From the NCBI GenBank assembly GCA_019828595.1, contig JAHQRK010000006.1, positions 3,162,001-3,226,000 on the forward strand: a stretch of 64,000 nt of DNA. The letters are read 5' to 3'. The number at the start of each line of letters is the position of its first letter. Positions within the stretch are counted from its first letter, which is position 1. A program made the position numbers and the translations under genes. This DNA is from Aphanomyces cochlioides. Its lineage: Eukaryota > Oomycota > Saprolegniomycetes > Saprolegniales > Verrucalvaceae. Below are positions 1 through 11,100 of this stretch, in pieces. Under the pieces are notes generated by a model. The model saw only the letters and a program-made list of their open reading frames with translations. It was not told where the DNA came from and did no database searches.

Positions 1-272
1 AAGTACATGCTCCACATTACATAGTGCATTTTAATGTTAGAAGGCGAATTGGCTTCTGTCGGCTGAAACTCACGGGAGTAACACCACATCTAAAAGATAT
101 TGAATCTCCTTCACGAAGTTTTAGCGGCCACGAAAATATACTAGTATTTGCTCTTCTTGTGTGCATGGTTCAGGTGCATGAGTTGACGAGGTATTATACT
201 AAGTAATTCTAAACAAATCTGGGATACCAGTTGAGTAGAATGTTCTATGAATTTTCATATTTGATCGATTTT

Positions 273-401
273 CATAAATGCAAATTAGCGTTTTGACTTA
301 AATTAGTGTTATTTGGGTACATTTTTAGCGTTTTGAATTAAATTAGTGTTATTTGGGTCATTCAACACTAATTTGATTCAAAACGCTAATTTGCATTTAT
401 G
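273..401. repeat. MITE-like inverted repeat ending at a start codon
   Basis: Two 38-bp arms (273-310 and 364-401) are reverse complements with two mismatches; the outer ends read CATAAATGCAAATTAGCG and its complement. Between them a 33-bp unit beginning TAGCGTTTTG is repeated directly at 286-318 and 326-358. The last three bases of the right arm are the ATG used by the following Iwr1-like gene. The structure could fold into a hairpin in DNA or in a 5' leader. I saw no clear target duplication. Confidence 0.75.
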
Positions 402-1818
402 TCCAAGGAATTCCATTTTGAAAAAGTCATGGCCGAGAAAGTTCTATTGCGCATCAAGCGAAAACGGACAGACGAGCCAGTGGAGCATTTGGCCGTGCAG
501 AGCCAGCTCATTCTCCCAAAGAAAGTCAAACTGGAAGATGCTCTGAATGCATTGTCGCTAGCGAAGGATAACAGGGACGCAAAGAACGACCAGAGCTCTA
601 CAGCCGAGACATCAGTGTTTGTGTTCACCCGTATAGACACCGTGTCATCCACGACGGACGAGAAGAAAGTCCACAGGCGACTAGAAAAGAGCATCCAACG
701 CCACCACAATGACTTGCACAAAAATATACGACGACATGAGCGTACGACGAGAGAACAGCAAGACCAGCAGCGCAAACAAAAGAGGTCTGATTAAGTGCAT
801 GTCACATGATCAATCGCTTACCTTTGGATAGGTCGGATCGGGTATTACAAAGCAGAGGATTGAATCTTGTGGACGTCACTTTACCAGGCTCCAGTACACT
901 TCAAGTAACAGTGGATGACGTGCTTGTCAAGCGTAAGAACCGTGTCCTCAATCCAATGGAACGCAGTATCGACGAAGCCGTTTGGATTGCATTCCAGCGA
1001 AACGATTTCAGCCATTTTTTCCGCGTCAAGAATGAAATTGCATCTCCCGTCGAATTTCAAAGACCTGCCGATGGAGGTACCATTTTGATGGCTGCTGCAA
1101 TGAACAATCGAGTGGATGTGATCGAGAAGTTACTCGCACTTAAACCTGTACGCCAACAATTCTGACGAAATGTGTCATGCTTGCTCTAGGAAAGTGTCTT
1201 ACTCCGTGATTGGAATGGGAAAACTGCTGCGGACATTGCGACTTCACAAGGTCATGTAGCTGCAGCGACTGCTTTGCGAGCTTGTGAGGCAATGGAGATG
1301 GATAGGGACTACGTATATGATGTCTACAGCATTGACATGACGGCTACAAATGATCACGCAACTGTCGAAATCGAAAACGTACCTGTTGTAGCTGGTATGA
1401 ATTTGCCATGAGACTTGGGTTCTTAGAAATGATTTTGATAGTCAGCACATCCGTTGAGAGATGGTTGGCCCTCGAGGCATTTGGCGATTTAGACTCTGAA
1501 GATCGAGAGCTCGTCCATGATGTGGATAGCAGCGACAATGAAGACATATTGGAGTATGCTCCCAACTGGGGGAAAGTAGTCTAAACGGTTTTCATAGAGA
1601 CGATGTCGATTCAAACGATGAAGGACATATTTTCAACGATTATCCTGATGAGGAAGAATCAGATGCAAACTCTGACGAAGAATTTCATCGAAATTGGGAA
1701 CAGGTTTGGTTCATGTCTGGTCTTTAATAAATAACGGATCTTGTAGGAGTATCGCTGGAGAAACCACTCAGATCCATGGACCACACATCAAGAGTTCGCC
1801 GACGAAGGGGATTATTGA
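399..1818 (+). CDS. IWR1: Iwr1/SLC7A6OS-like RNA polymerase II nuclear-import factor with ankyrin insert
   Basis: Predicted join 399-784, 832-1147, 1190-1394, 1442-1553, 1598-1703, 1747-1818 (398 aa; five GT-AG introns of 42-47 bp, all frame-consistent). The N-terminus (VLLRIKRKRTDEPVEHL) has the basic Iwr1/SLC7A6OS signature, and the C-terminus has the acidic DSNDEGHIFNDYPDEEE motif typical of Iwr1. In yeast this family binds the Pol II cleft and carries a nuclear localisation signal. Between these ends lie about two ankyrin-type repeats (GGTILMAAAMNNRVDVIEKL; DWNGKTAADIATSQGHVAAA), which Iwr1 proteins I know of lack. The ATG at 399 is at the edge of an inverted repeat. The exon 3/4 junction has an alternative acceptor at 1426. 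The Iwr1 call is strong; the function of the ankyrin part is inferred. Confidence 0.85.
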
Positions 1819-2499
1819 AGTAAAATATTTCAAGGCTTGCCTGATAAAACTTTTATTACGGCTTTCGAAGGAAGAGATGGGAGGGTTTAAGGACATGCTG
1901 ATTTCTCTTTTGAAGTTGCATGTACAAAATGCACATGCAACTTCAAAAGAGAAATCAGCATGTCAAGTTAAGAGTCCAGTACCTTGGTTATCGAAGGTGA
2001 AAATTCAAGGGACATCTACGAGACACAGTTACTCTTGTGTCATCAAGAGGATTGTAAATCGAAAAGTCATTGCAATTTCAACGCATTGCGCATGGTATTT
2101 TCGGGCTAGAGAACAATAAAGCCAAATTTAGTTGTTGGATGAGAGGCAGGAAATTTTATCAATCTCTGAGACGAGTACTGCTATATAGAAAGTGTAGTGG
2201 TCCTACAACTGCCGATAAAGCATCAAATTAGCTATATCCAGCAATAAAATATGCGGTCCTCCTAACATCAATATAGGCTTGCCTGCCATCTTGCAGATTA
2301 ACTTCATGTCGCCATGGCGAATTTAACCACGACAAGATGACCATTGCGGACAAAGCGAAAATTACACTTTGCGAGTTGCAGTCCATAAAGAAAATTTAAA
2401 TAAATGATGCATAAATATTTCTTCTCGAATAAATGATTGCTTATTTGATATTAATTCTTACAGTGAGTGCACCCCACCACAGGTCAAGGTTGCGGAGAC
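1819..2499. other. intergenic, no supported gene
   Basis: The gap between the Iwr1-like gene and CPSF1. It holds one perfect long inverted repeat (1892-1964, listed separately). A frame near 2040-2090 encodes spaced Cys residues, but stops interrupt it and I could not build a gene. No promoter motif is convincing. Confidence 0.6.
1892..1964. repeat. perfect 32-bp inverted repeat (hairpin)
   Basis: Arms 1892-1923 and 1933-1964 are exact reverse complements, separated by a 9-nt loop (ACAAAATGC). The arms begin GACATGCTGATTTCTC and end in GCATGT. It lies 74 bp beyond the Iwr1 stop, so it may be in the 3' UTR. It could be a foldback insertion or a hairpin RNA source; nothing in the sequence decides between these. 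Confidence 0.9.
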
Positions 2500-5400
2500 A
2501 TGGCGCATTCCCAGCACTTTTTGTGCCACCGAGATCTTGTGGAGAGCTCTGGTGTGCTCTTTAGTCTCTTTGGGCCATTTTGCTCCCAGTCATCTTCAGA
2601 TCTTGTCGTTGTTTATGCCCAACACATTGATGTCTTTCGCGTTGAAATGCCTCGAGGAAGCACGACTACTGTGTCCTCTCAAAACGTGGTTCTACATCTT
2701 TTGCACTCGTTTCCATTGGCAGGTGTAGTGGAAAGTGCTCAATTGATCCACCTCAAGAAATCAACTGCATGCTTGGCTCTTACATTTGCCACTGCAAAGC
2801 TCGTCCTTGTGCGATACGACAATGGCCACTTGGCTACAGTAGCAATGCACAACTTTGAAGAAGACGGTATGGGACTCGGCACAGCTTTACAAGGAGAGCG
2901 CTTTGGACGGACGCAATTCAGCGGCATGTCTAGTGTTCCAATCACAGTCGCAGATCCGGACCATCGATGTCTGTCCTTGTTACTATACCAAGATCAATTG
3001 GTTGTCGTTCCTCTCCAAGATAATCGTGAGAACGATCTTAATGACGACGACGAAGATGAAGCTATTTATCAAATTGCTAGCTTAAAAATGGAAGACAAGA
3101 CGCGGTCGGAACAATATGCATCCATGTTGGCTTCTTTTGGCATGACGGGAATTGTTGGGCGAACATTCTTGTTGCGTTTGCGAGAGTTGGACATTCGGGG
3201 CAAAGTTATTGATATGGCGTTTCTCGAAGGATACTTAGAGCCAACTTTGATGCTTCTTCATGAAGAAAGCGACCGTCAAGCCGTTGTTGGACGGTATGCT
3301 GCTGGCTACGATACATGCTGCTTGACTGTTTTGTCCATCAACACAACAACGAGGCTGCATCCTAAGATTTGGTCGATCGCATCGCTGCCATCCGATTGTT
3401 TTAAGATTGTGCCATGCCCAGCGCCTCTTGGTGGGGCAATTGTATTTTCCCAAAACGCGATCATGTACTTGAATCAAAACCAGTACTTTGGTTTATCAAC
3501 CACTGCTTTTGCTGACAAGACGATCGACAGCACGAAATATCCATTACATGCTTCACCACTGTTACCAGATATTAAGATGCTTTTGACAAATTGCCAAACA
3601 TGTTTGTTGACACCGGACGAAATGCTGCTGAATTTAGGTGGTCATTTGTTTGTGCTGTCGCTACCAAGTCATCGCAGTTTGAAACAAAAGGGATATTATG
3701 GCCATGAAGTGTGTCAGCTGATGTTACGACAATTTGCACCGTATAAACTGTCAGCTTCAACATCAATGGCTGTTGATTTGGATCGCCGTTTGCTTTTTTT
3801 GGGTACTCGAGATGGTGATTCACATTTGTTCCGGTATTCGACTAACAACGAACAGCACACAGGTATTTCGTACTTATTTTAATCGTTTGACTGAATTAAG
3901 CAGAATTAATAACTCAGGAGAGTGTCGTCGTGCGTCCGATCCCTGTACCGGACGACATGGACTCAGATGAAGAAGACATGTATCTTTACGGCCGACGAAT
4001 TATTTCAAATCAAGTGGTGTTGACGCCACAAGTTGCACCTGACCAAGCAGACGTCCCAGAACATGTAGAGTTTGCACAATATCAGCTGGAATTACTGGAC
4101 ACTTTGACGGCAATTGGCCAAGTTACTGCCATGGATATGGGTGTCGAAATGGAAGTTGAAGGTGCTGCACCCAGTGAGGAACTTGTTCTAAGTGGTGGTG
4201 TTGATGAACAATCAAGCATTTCAGTTATTCATCGAGGTACTCATCGTAACACCCAATTTATAACTCTCCAAAATGTGGTTGTAGGTATTCGTCCGGTTGT
4301 AATCACAGAAGTTCCTCTGGAAGGATGCCGAGCCATGTGGGCGGTCTACGGGTCTGCGACGGCTAAGTATCATGGCTATTTAATTTTGAGCATGAAGAGC
4401 AAAACAATGGTACTCAAAGCAGGCGATGATACATTGCCTCTCGAGTCGTCTGGGTTATTTGTCGAGGGTCCAACCCTGGCAGCAGCGAACATTTTGGGAA
4501 ATCAACGAATTGTGCAAGTGTACAAACAAGGTACTACTGAATATACTTTTGTCGTCGAAGAAATAATAAATTCTATCGTTGTAGGTGTGCGCTTGCTTGA
4601 AGAAACTAATGACACTCTTGCCTGTACGCAGGAGCTATTGTTGGAGGACGCCATCGATTGCGACGGCCTAGGCGTTGATCCATCCGTTGGTATAGTGTCT
4701 GTCGACATTTTAGATCCATACGTGATTCTTCTACTGAGTGATGGGTCTCTCCGTCTTATCTATGCCGACGCAAATGATCTTGACCTTTCTGTTGTCCAAC
4801 CAGAAATTGATAAAACTGAAGGAATTTTGTGCGCCGTTTGCTTGTTTCATGATTGGGGCCAACTTTTCACGCCATCCGAAGATACTTTTGCTCCACAAGC
4901 ACACGTCTTCGAAAGAGACGACGATGATGTTGATGGTAAGACTATAACATTTTTGTTGGAGTTAAGTTATATTCGTAGAATTATACAATGTGTCCTCAAG
5001 TTCACAGCGTAAATCTCAAGCTTCTCGTGGCCTTGATGCCCAGGAGTCGAAAGGAAAACCAGTGTATTGCGCCATTTGTTACGATTCCGGAATGATGATT
5101 GTATTCTGTCTGCCTGATTTTACTATTCAAGCAATCTTTCCTGGTCTAAACGTTGCACCTCAAGTCCTAATCGACTCCAAGCTGACGGGTCAAATATATC
5201 CATCGGTTGGTCTCTCTCAAGACGCAAAAAAACCATCCATGTTGTCTCCCGTCGCGGACATTTGTATTCATCGAGTTGGCCCCGACGATGCAATTGGTAA
5301 TGGCAACATCGTAAGCAAAATGGTGCTTGTCGTCTATGTAGCTAATGGCGACTTGCTCGTGTATGTTGCCGAAGGCAATAAATTTGTACGCCGATCAACA

Positions 5401-7342
5401 CAGTGCATTACTCGACCGTTTGTCCTGAAAAAGGAATCGTCGTTTGCACAGCTTAACACCACTCTCTTTCGATACCCCATGTTGACGAGGTTTCACTCAG
5501 TGATGCATCACTCTGGTGTATTTTTCCGAGGAGCATCGCCTATGTGGATATGGAACAGTCGCGGCCTTGCTGGCTTAACTCCCATGGCAGTTCCTTTGTC
5601 CAAGAAAAATCAAGTACCCGTTCTCTGCTGGACATCGTTTCATCACTGGAATTGTCCCCAAGGATTTGTATATTTTCACTCAGATGGAATGTTGCGGGTG
5701 TGCGAAATTCCCCCGAAAGCGAAAATAACTTCTAGTGGCTGCGTCGTCCAAAAGCTTAGTATGGGCAAGACAATTCATCATTTAATCCATGTGGCTTGCC
5801 ATGGCACTGGTGCAGTCCAAGAAGCGTTGCAGACCCCAACGTATGCTGTGGTGGTGTCGCATTCTTCACCACCGCCTCTGGACGACGGTATGAAATTGGA
5901 AAATGTGTAATTTGAAGTCATGGGACATGTTTGATGTAGGAGCCGACAATGAAGTTGAAGAAGAAGCTGAAGAGGACGGCTACACACCTCAGAAGCCTGG
6001 TGAAATATTTGAAGGAATGGAGCGCTCGGATTTTTCAGGCTTGATGGACGAGCAATTTGAATTGCAATTGATTCAATCAGTTGACGGGCAATTGATGAGA
6101 GAAAGTGTCTTCTCAATTCAGATGGAACGATACGAAGTGGTCTTGACTATTAAAGTCATGTATCTGTCGGATGCTCCTGTCTTGGTCCCGCAAGAATGGA
6201 AACAAAAGCGAAAACCATATATTGTCGTGGGTACAGGTGTCGTGGGCCCAAATGGTGAAGACGAAAACGGCAAGGGACGATTGCTCGTCTACGAAGTTGA
6301 TTATGCTCAGTACACAAATGCTCAAGGCATTACAGGACGAAAGGTTTGTTGAAATCTCACTGATGTTTTTATAACAATTTTTACAGTTGCCGAAACTCAA
6401 CCTAATTTACGCAAAGGAGCACAAGCAAGGCGGAATTTCGATGGTATCACAACTAGGCGCTTATGTCCTTGCAGCCGTTGGGTCAAAATTGATTGTGTAC
6501 GAGCTCAAGGGGGGCCAATTGGTCGGTTGTGCTTTCTTCGATGCGCAATTATACATTGTGAGCCTCAACGTGATCAAATCATTCATTGTATATGGAGATT
6601 TGTACAAGAGTATACATTTACTCTACTGGAAACCTCAAGAAAAGACCATTATCATGCTTGCCAAAGATTACGAGCCGCTGAGTATTACAACGACCGAAGT
6701 CTCAGTCATGGGCACGCAGTTGGGGTACGTTGTCTTGTTCAAAGATAATCGTATTTGACTTTCTTAGGTTGATTGCTAGCGATATGCAAGCAAACATTCA
6801 TGTCATGCAGTACGAGCCAACGCATGTCGAGTCTCGGGGCGGGCAGCGACTACTTCGAACATCTGACTTTCATGTCGGAGCTAGAGTTACGTCTCTCATG
6901 CGCAAACGCGTTTTAGAAAGTCCTATTCCTTTGTACGTGACACTATTGGCGACAGCCGAAGGTGGCTTGGGAGTTCTTATTCCAGTCCAAGAGAGATTAT
7001 TTCGACGACTGTACACGCTGCAAAGTATCATGATCAACGCGCTGCCTCAAAACGCCGGTATGCGCAATGAGCCTTTGATCTTTTACCCTGGATTTTACCC
7101 TCGTGATTGTAGGTTTGAATCCAAGGGAATTCCGACAAGCTGTTCATACGAGAAGCACAGGACGGCCAGATGCGTGGTGTACGTGGAAAGCCAAGAAAGC
7201 GTTTTTAGACACAGCAGTCATTGGCCGCTTTTCAGATTTGGACTATGTCGCCCAGCGAGAACTGGCGCGTTGCATTGGGACCACTCCAGAGGTTGTGTTG
7301 CACAATCTCTTAGAACTTCAGCGAACCACGCTCTTTCTCTAA
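2500..7342 (+). CDS. CPSF1: Cleavage and polyadenylation specificity factor subunit 1 (CPSF160)
   Basis: Predicted join 2500-3862, 3904-4935, 4979-5887, 5940-6343, 6387-6724, 6768-7057, 7113-7342 (1521 aa; human CPSF1 is about 1440). CPSF160 is the beta-propeller scaffold of the mRNA 3'-processing complex, which recognises the poly(A) signal in the nucleus. The MMS1/CPSF N-terminal propeller region covers roughly residues 80-760. The C-terminal CPSF_A domain starts near 1130, with diagnostic stretches such as TSDFHVGARVTSL, a QERLFRRLYTLQ segment, AGLNPREFRQA and the terminal CIGTTPEVVLHNLLE. All six introns are 41-55 bp and restore frame; joins such as TQLG/LIASD fall exactly where the family aligns. 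The ATG at 2500 was chosen because the open frame upstream of it (from 2467) contains no earlier ATG. No sign of damage. Confidence 0.95.
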
Positions 7343-8154
7343 GAATGGATTCACACTAGTATTCGATTCTCTCCTTCCACGCTCCCCAGTCAATATTTTC
7401 TATCACCTGACTTCAAGATTTATCTTCACCTTGCACAAGGCAATATTACTGCCAGAGCTTCATTCTTCGAACAGCTCACATCACTAAATTTATACTGGGC
7501 TTTCAAGAGCTTTGCTGAAGTGCGCTCCTGGCACAAGCCACATCTCCACATAAAATTTTCACCCTGAACTGAAAAGCTTGTTTCTCGGGTACGCTTGGCA
7601 GCAGACATTGATAGGAGTCGAATGCACGTGAAGCACACACGTTCATCAGCGTTGACATAAAGAGTCCGACAATTCTCGAACTTAATTATTGCCTGGACAA
7701 ATTTACCTTAAATAGTACAAGTGCAGTTGACATTCAATTGAATCGATCACCAAATATTTTGACCAGGTGAAAAACCTCTTTGAGAGAAATAAGGGCAAGC
7801 TTCAGTTTTGACAACTAAGGCAGAAGTGGCTTTAAATAATTGCCGATTATGTTTACCTGCACATGACTTCATGAGTCAACTCTTCTTGATAGAACGGCTG
7901 TGGCGCTGACAAAGAATATTTGATGGCTGATATATCATCCGGACATGAACTTAATGGTGACATGATGTATTGCTTTGGAATGATTTAAGATAATTTCTTT
8001 TAAGTTTGGCACTTCTTCATTGGGTGAATATCACCCTCAGTGTCAATGATACTTTGGCAAGTCAATTCACGACTTGCGTTCCCTGGAATAAGTGGAAAGT
8101 ACAGGCGACGTGAACTAACGGTGTCCTCATTTGATCCAGATTGATAGCAAAGCT
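7343..8154. other. intergenic between CPSF1 and the ankyrin-IP3 receptor gene
   Basis: About 810 bp without a supported gene. It must hold the CPSF1 3' UTR and the promoter of the channel gene. Only a short imperfect hairpin (TGGGTGAATATCACCC around 8021-8036) stands out. Confidence 0.6.
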
Positions 8155-11100
8155 ATGGATCAGTTCAAAGAGGTACGTCACAAGCTATGCTCTTGGGCTT
8201 CTAGCTTCTTCGCATTATAGAATATAATCTCGGCTGTGGTCTCGCGTGATCTGAGCGAGGTCAAAAGACTTTTAGGGCCTGTGGATATCCACTCGACTGT
8301 ATTTTATCGCTCACATCTATGTGCTTACCATTGCGATGTAGTCACTCCAACCAGTACTGGCCAAGGCGTTTGTCGAATCAGCGGGACGAGATGCAGCAAT
8401 CCTCCGATGGTTTTTGGAGCTTGGATTTGACATCAATGCAGTTGACGAAGAGGCACGCTTCCACTTGTTCCTGTTCTTCTGAGTGGATCATTTAGGGGGA
8501 CACTGCATTAATGGTGGCTGCTCGCGGGGAAGATGTGGTACGATTATGATGTTAGAAGTTCCTGCTTGACTCGATACAGGTCGGCAGTATTGACGAGGAG
8601 AAATCTTTTCGTGGAAACAATATAATTCAGGTATTCATCCAGTTGAATTTTGACGCATGGATATTTTCTTATCTAGGCTGCGTTTCAGAGTGTAGAATGC
8701 CTTAAGAATGTTCAAGAGTTGCTCAATCGAAAAGCGAACGTTGACCTCGCAAATAAGGTTACGTGCGAGAAAATATGGAATCATTGTATGACTTAATATT
8801 GCAGGAAGGGCGAACAGCTCTCATCCAAGCTACACAAATTGGCGGGAACTCCGAAATTGTGGCTTTGTTGGTAGCAGCAAAATGCAACGTATTGGCCGTA
8901 GACGACGTAAAGACTATTGAGTGCGAGATGAATTATAATTTTTGGTATAGAAAAAGTACTCAGCGCTTCACTATGCGGCTGCTGGTGCTCAAGCAGACAA
9001 TATTCGCCTTCTTTTGAAAGCAAAAGCTGATGTCGATGGCAAAACCTTGGTGCAGTATTCTTAGTTCTAACTTCTAAAGGTTGTTATCCAGGATGGAGAC
9101 TCTGCTTTACACAAGGCATGTGAAGCTGGAAGTTTTGAAGTTGCACTAGAGCTTTTACAGTGCAATATTGATATTGACGGAGAGAACTCGGTATGTGTTT
9201 TGCCGTAGAAGCAACGTGGTATAAATTACCTCCAGGAGAAAAGAAGTCCGTTAATGCTAGCATCACAGTTTGGATCGATTGCTATTGTTCAAGAGCTTAT
9301 TCGTCGTGGTGCTGATGTTAATAAACGAGATCATGTAAACAGGTCTAAATCCTTAAAACAATCACTTTCTCGTAGATTGGCATGACTGCATTGCAATTAG
9401 CCGTACAAGGTAGTGCTGATGTTGATATTGTCAAGTGTTTGGTTGAAGCCAAGTCTGATATCGAAAATACGTGCATTGTAAGCGGACTTTGAATGTTGGT
9501 TTAACACATTTTAGGAGGAATATTCTGCTGAAACCGTTCTGATTCGAGCTATTAAGTCGTCGTCTGAGGATGTTGTGAAATATCTTTTGAGCAAAGGAGC
9601 AAATATCGAAACGGCCGACAAGGTAAAACATAGATCAACTCATCCATTTAGACAAGATGTAGGATGGTCAAACCCCACTGATCGTAGCTTCAACACACAA
9701 ACTACACAACATGATTGAGATTTTATTGGACTCAGGGGCATCAATAGAAGCATCAGACAAGGTAAGAAAGAGACCTCAAATGATTACTGTGATATTTTTA
9801 GGTTGGATGCACTGCTTTGATGAGAGCCGTCATAAACCTCGATAAACATGGAGCTGAAATACTAGTTCAGAGAGGGGCAAATGTGCATTCGCAAAACAAG
9901 GTATGTCATGTCATTGAAAGATCACAAATCATTTTTTGTAGCACGGTTTCAGCGCTCTATCATTGGCAATGTACAAGGATATTGAGTTTGGAAAATCCTT
10001 GTATACAACTTATCGCAAGTCCTTTCCGATCCAAACTCCAACAAATCCCCTTGAAATACAAAGAACATCTTCATCAATGGAGTCCCTGCACATTGGAGAT
10101 ATGATTTTCTTATCTATTGATGGAGGAACTGTGATGGGATGCGATGGCTTTGTTCAGAAGACTTTGCAGCCAACCGCTGTCGACGAGGAATGGGAAGATC
10201 ATGTCTTTTGTATTCATCCCAAACTATCCTATGATCACGTTAATATGTCTGCGGTTGATCATCCTTACTTTCAAATATCTGACCCGTATTCAGAAGATGA
10301 GCGGTATACTATTAGAATGACAATCCCTCTTGACAGCTAGCTAGAGAGAAAAAGCGCAACTCGTTGAAACTGTCCCAGATACTAAACTCCAAAGAACTTG
10401 TGACTTCAGACACCGTTATACAGCTTTATCACGTAAAATCCCAACAATATCTGAGATTGAATCCGATGGCAGCTGAAAATGAATCAAACGTAAGGCAAAG
10501 CATTTCAGTATATCGTGAAATCTGTTTAGGTCTGTTTAGATCACCTCGCTTCATTTTATTCATGGTTCCAATTCCGATCAGAATACGGCAATGATATTTA
10601 TACTTGGAGCCCGGTCTCTCTAGTGAGTGCTTGTGTCCCCACAACATCCATTGGAGCTCCCAAGACAAAACCAGTGTATTTGGTTGCGAGTCGTGTGAAA
10701 AAAACAGTGGAAATAGGCTTACACACAACTTACGACCCCCTGTTGCACGCTCCATTTAAACTCGCGCACAACACTAATTCCATATGTGGAGATAGCTTAC
10801 GCCAAATTCCTCTGCCTCAGTCTTTGGGGCTCAAAGTCAAGCCAGCGAAAGGGGAGATACTGTCTGCGTTTGAATTGGAGAAGTCATCTGATGGCAAATC
10901 TTACGAAATCCGCCATGTTGTTTCGCGGTTCTTTTTGGGAATCGAATGCCCGTGTTCCGGAAAAGAACAAGTTGTTGCTTCGTTGGTGAATGCCACACTA
11001 GGGGCTAGTGTTGCTACCGTATCCTTTGAAATCAAGAGTTCGACCCAGGCAAAGGAGCACAGTGTTGAAGGAATTGAAACTGCCAGCAGTATGCTATATC

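Noticed and set aside
1576..1597. 22-bp intron in the Iwr1 gene
   Set aside because: Too short and it breaks frame; the 44-bp intron 1554-1597 with a GTATGC donor restores frame instead.
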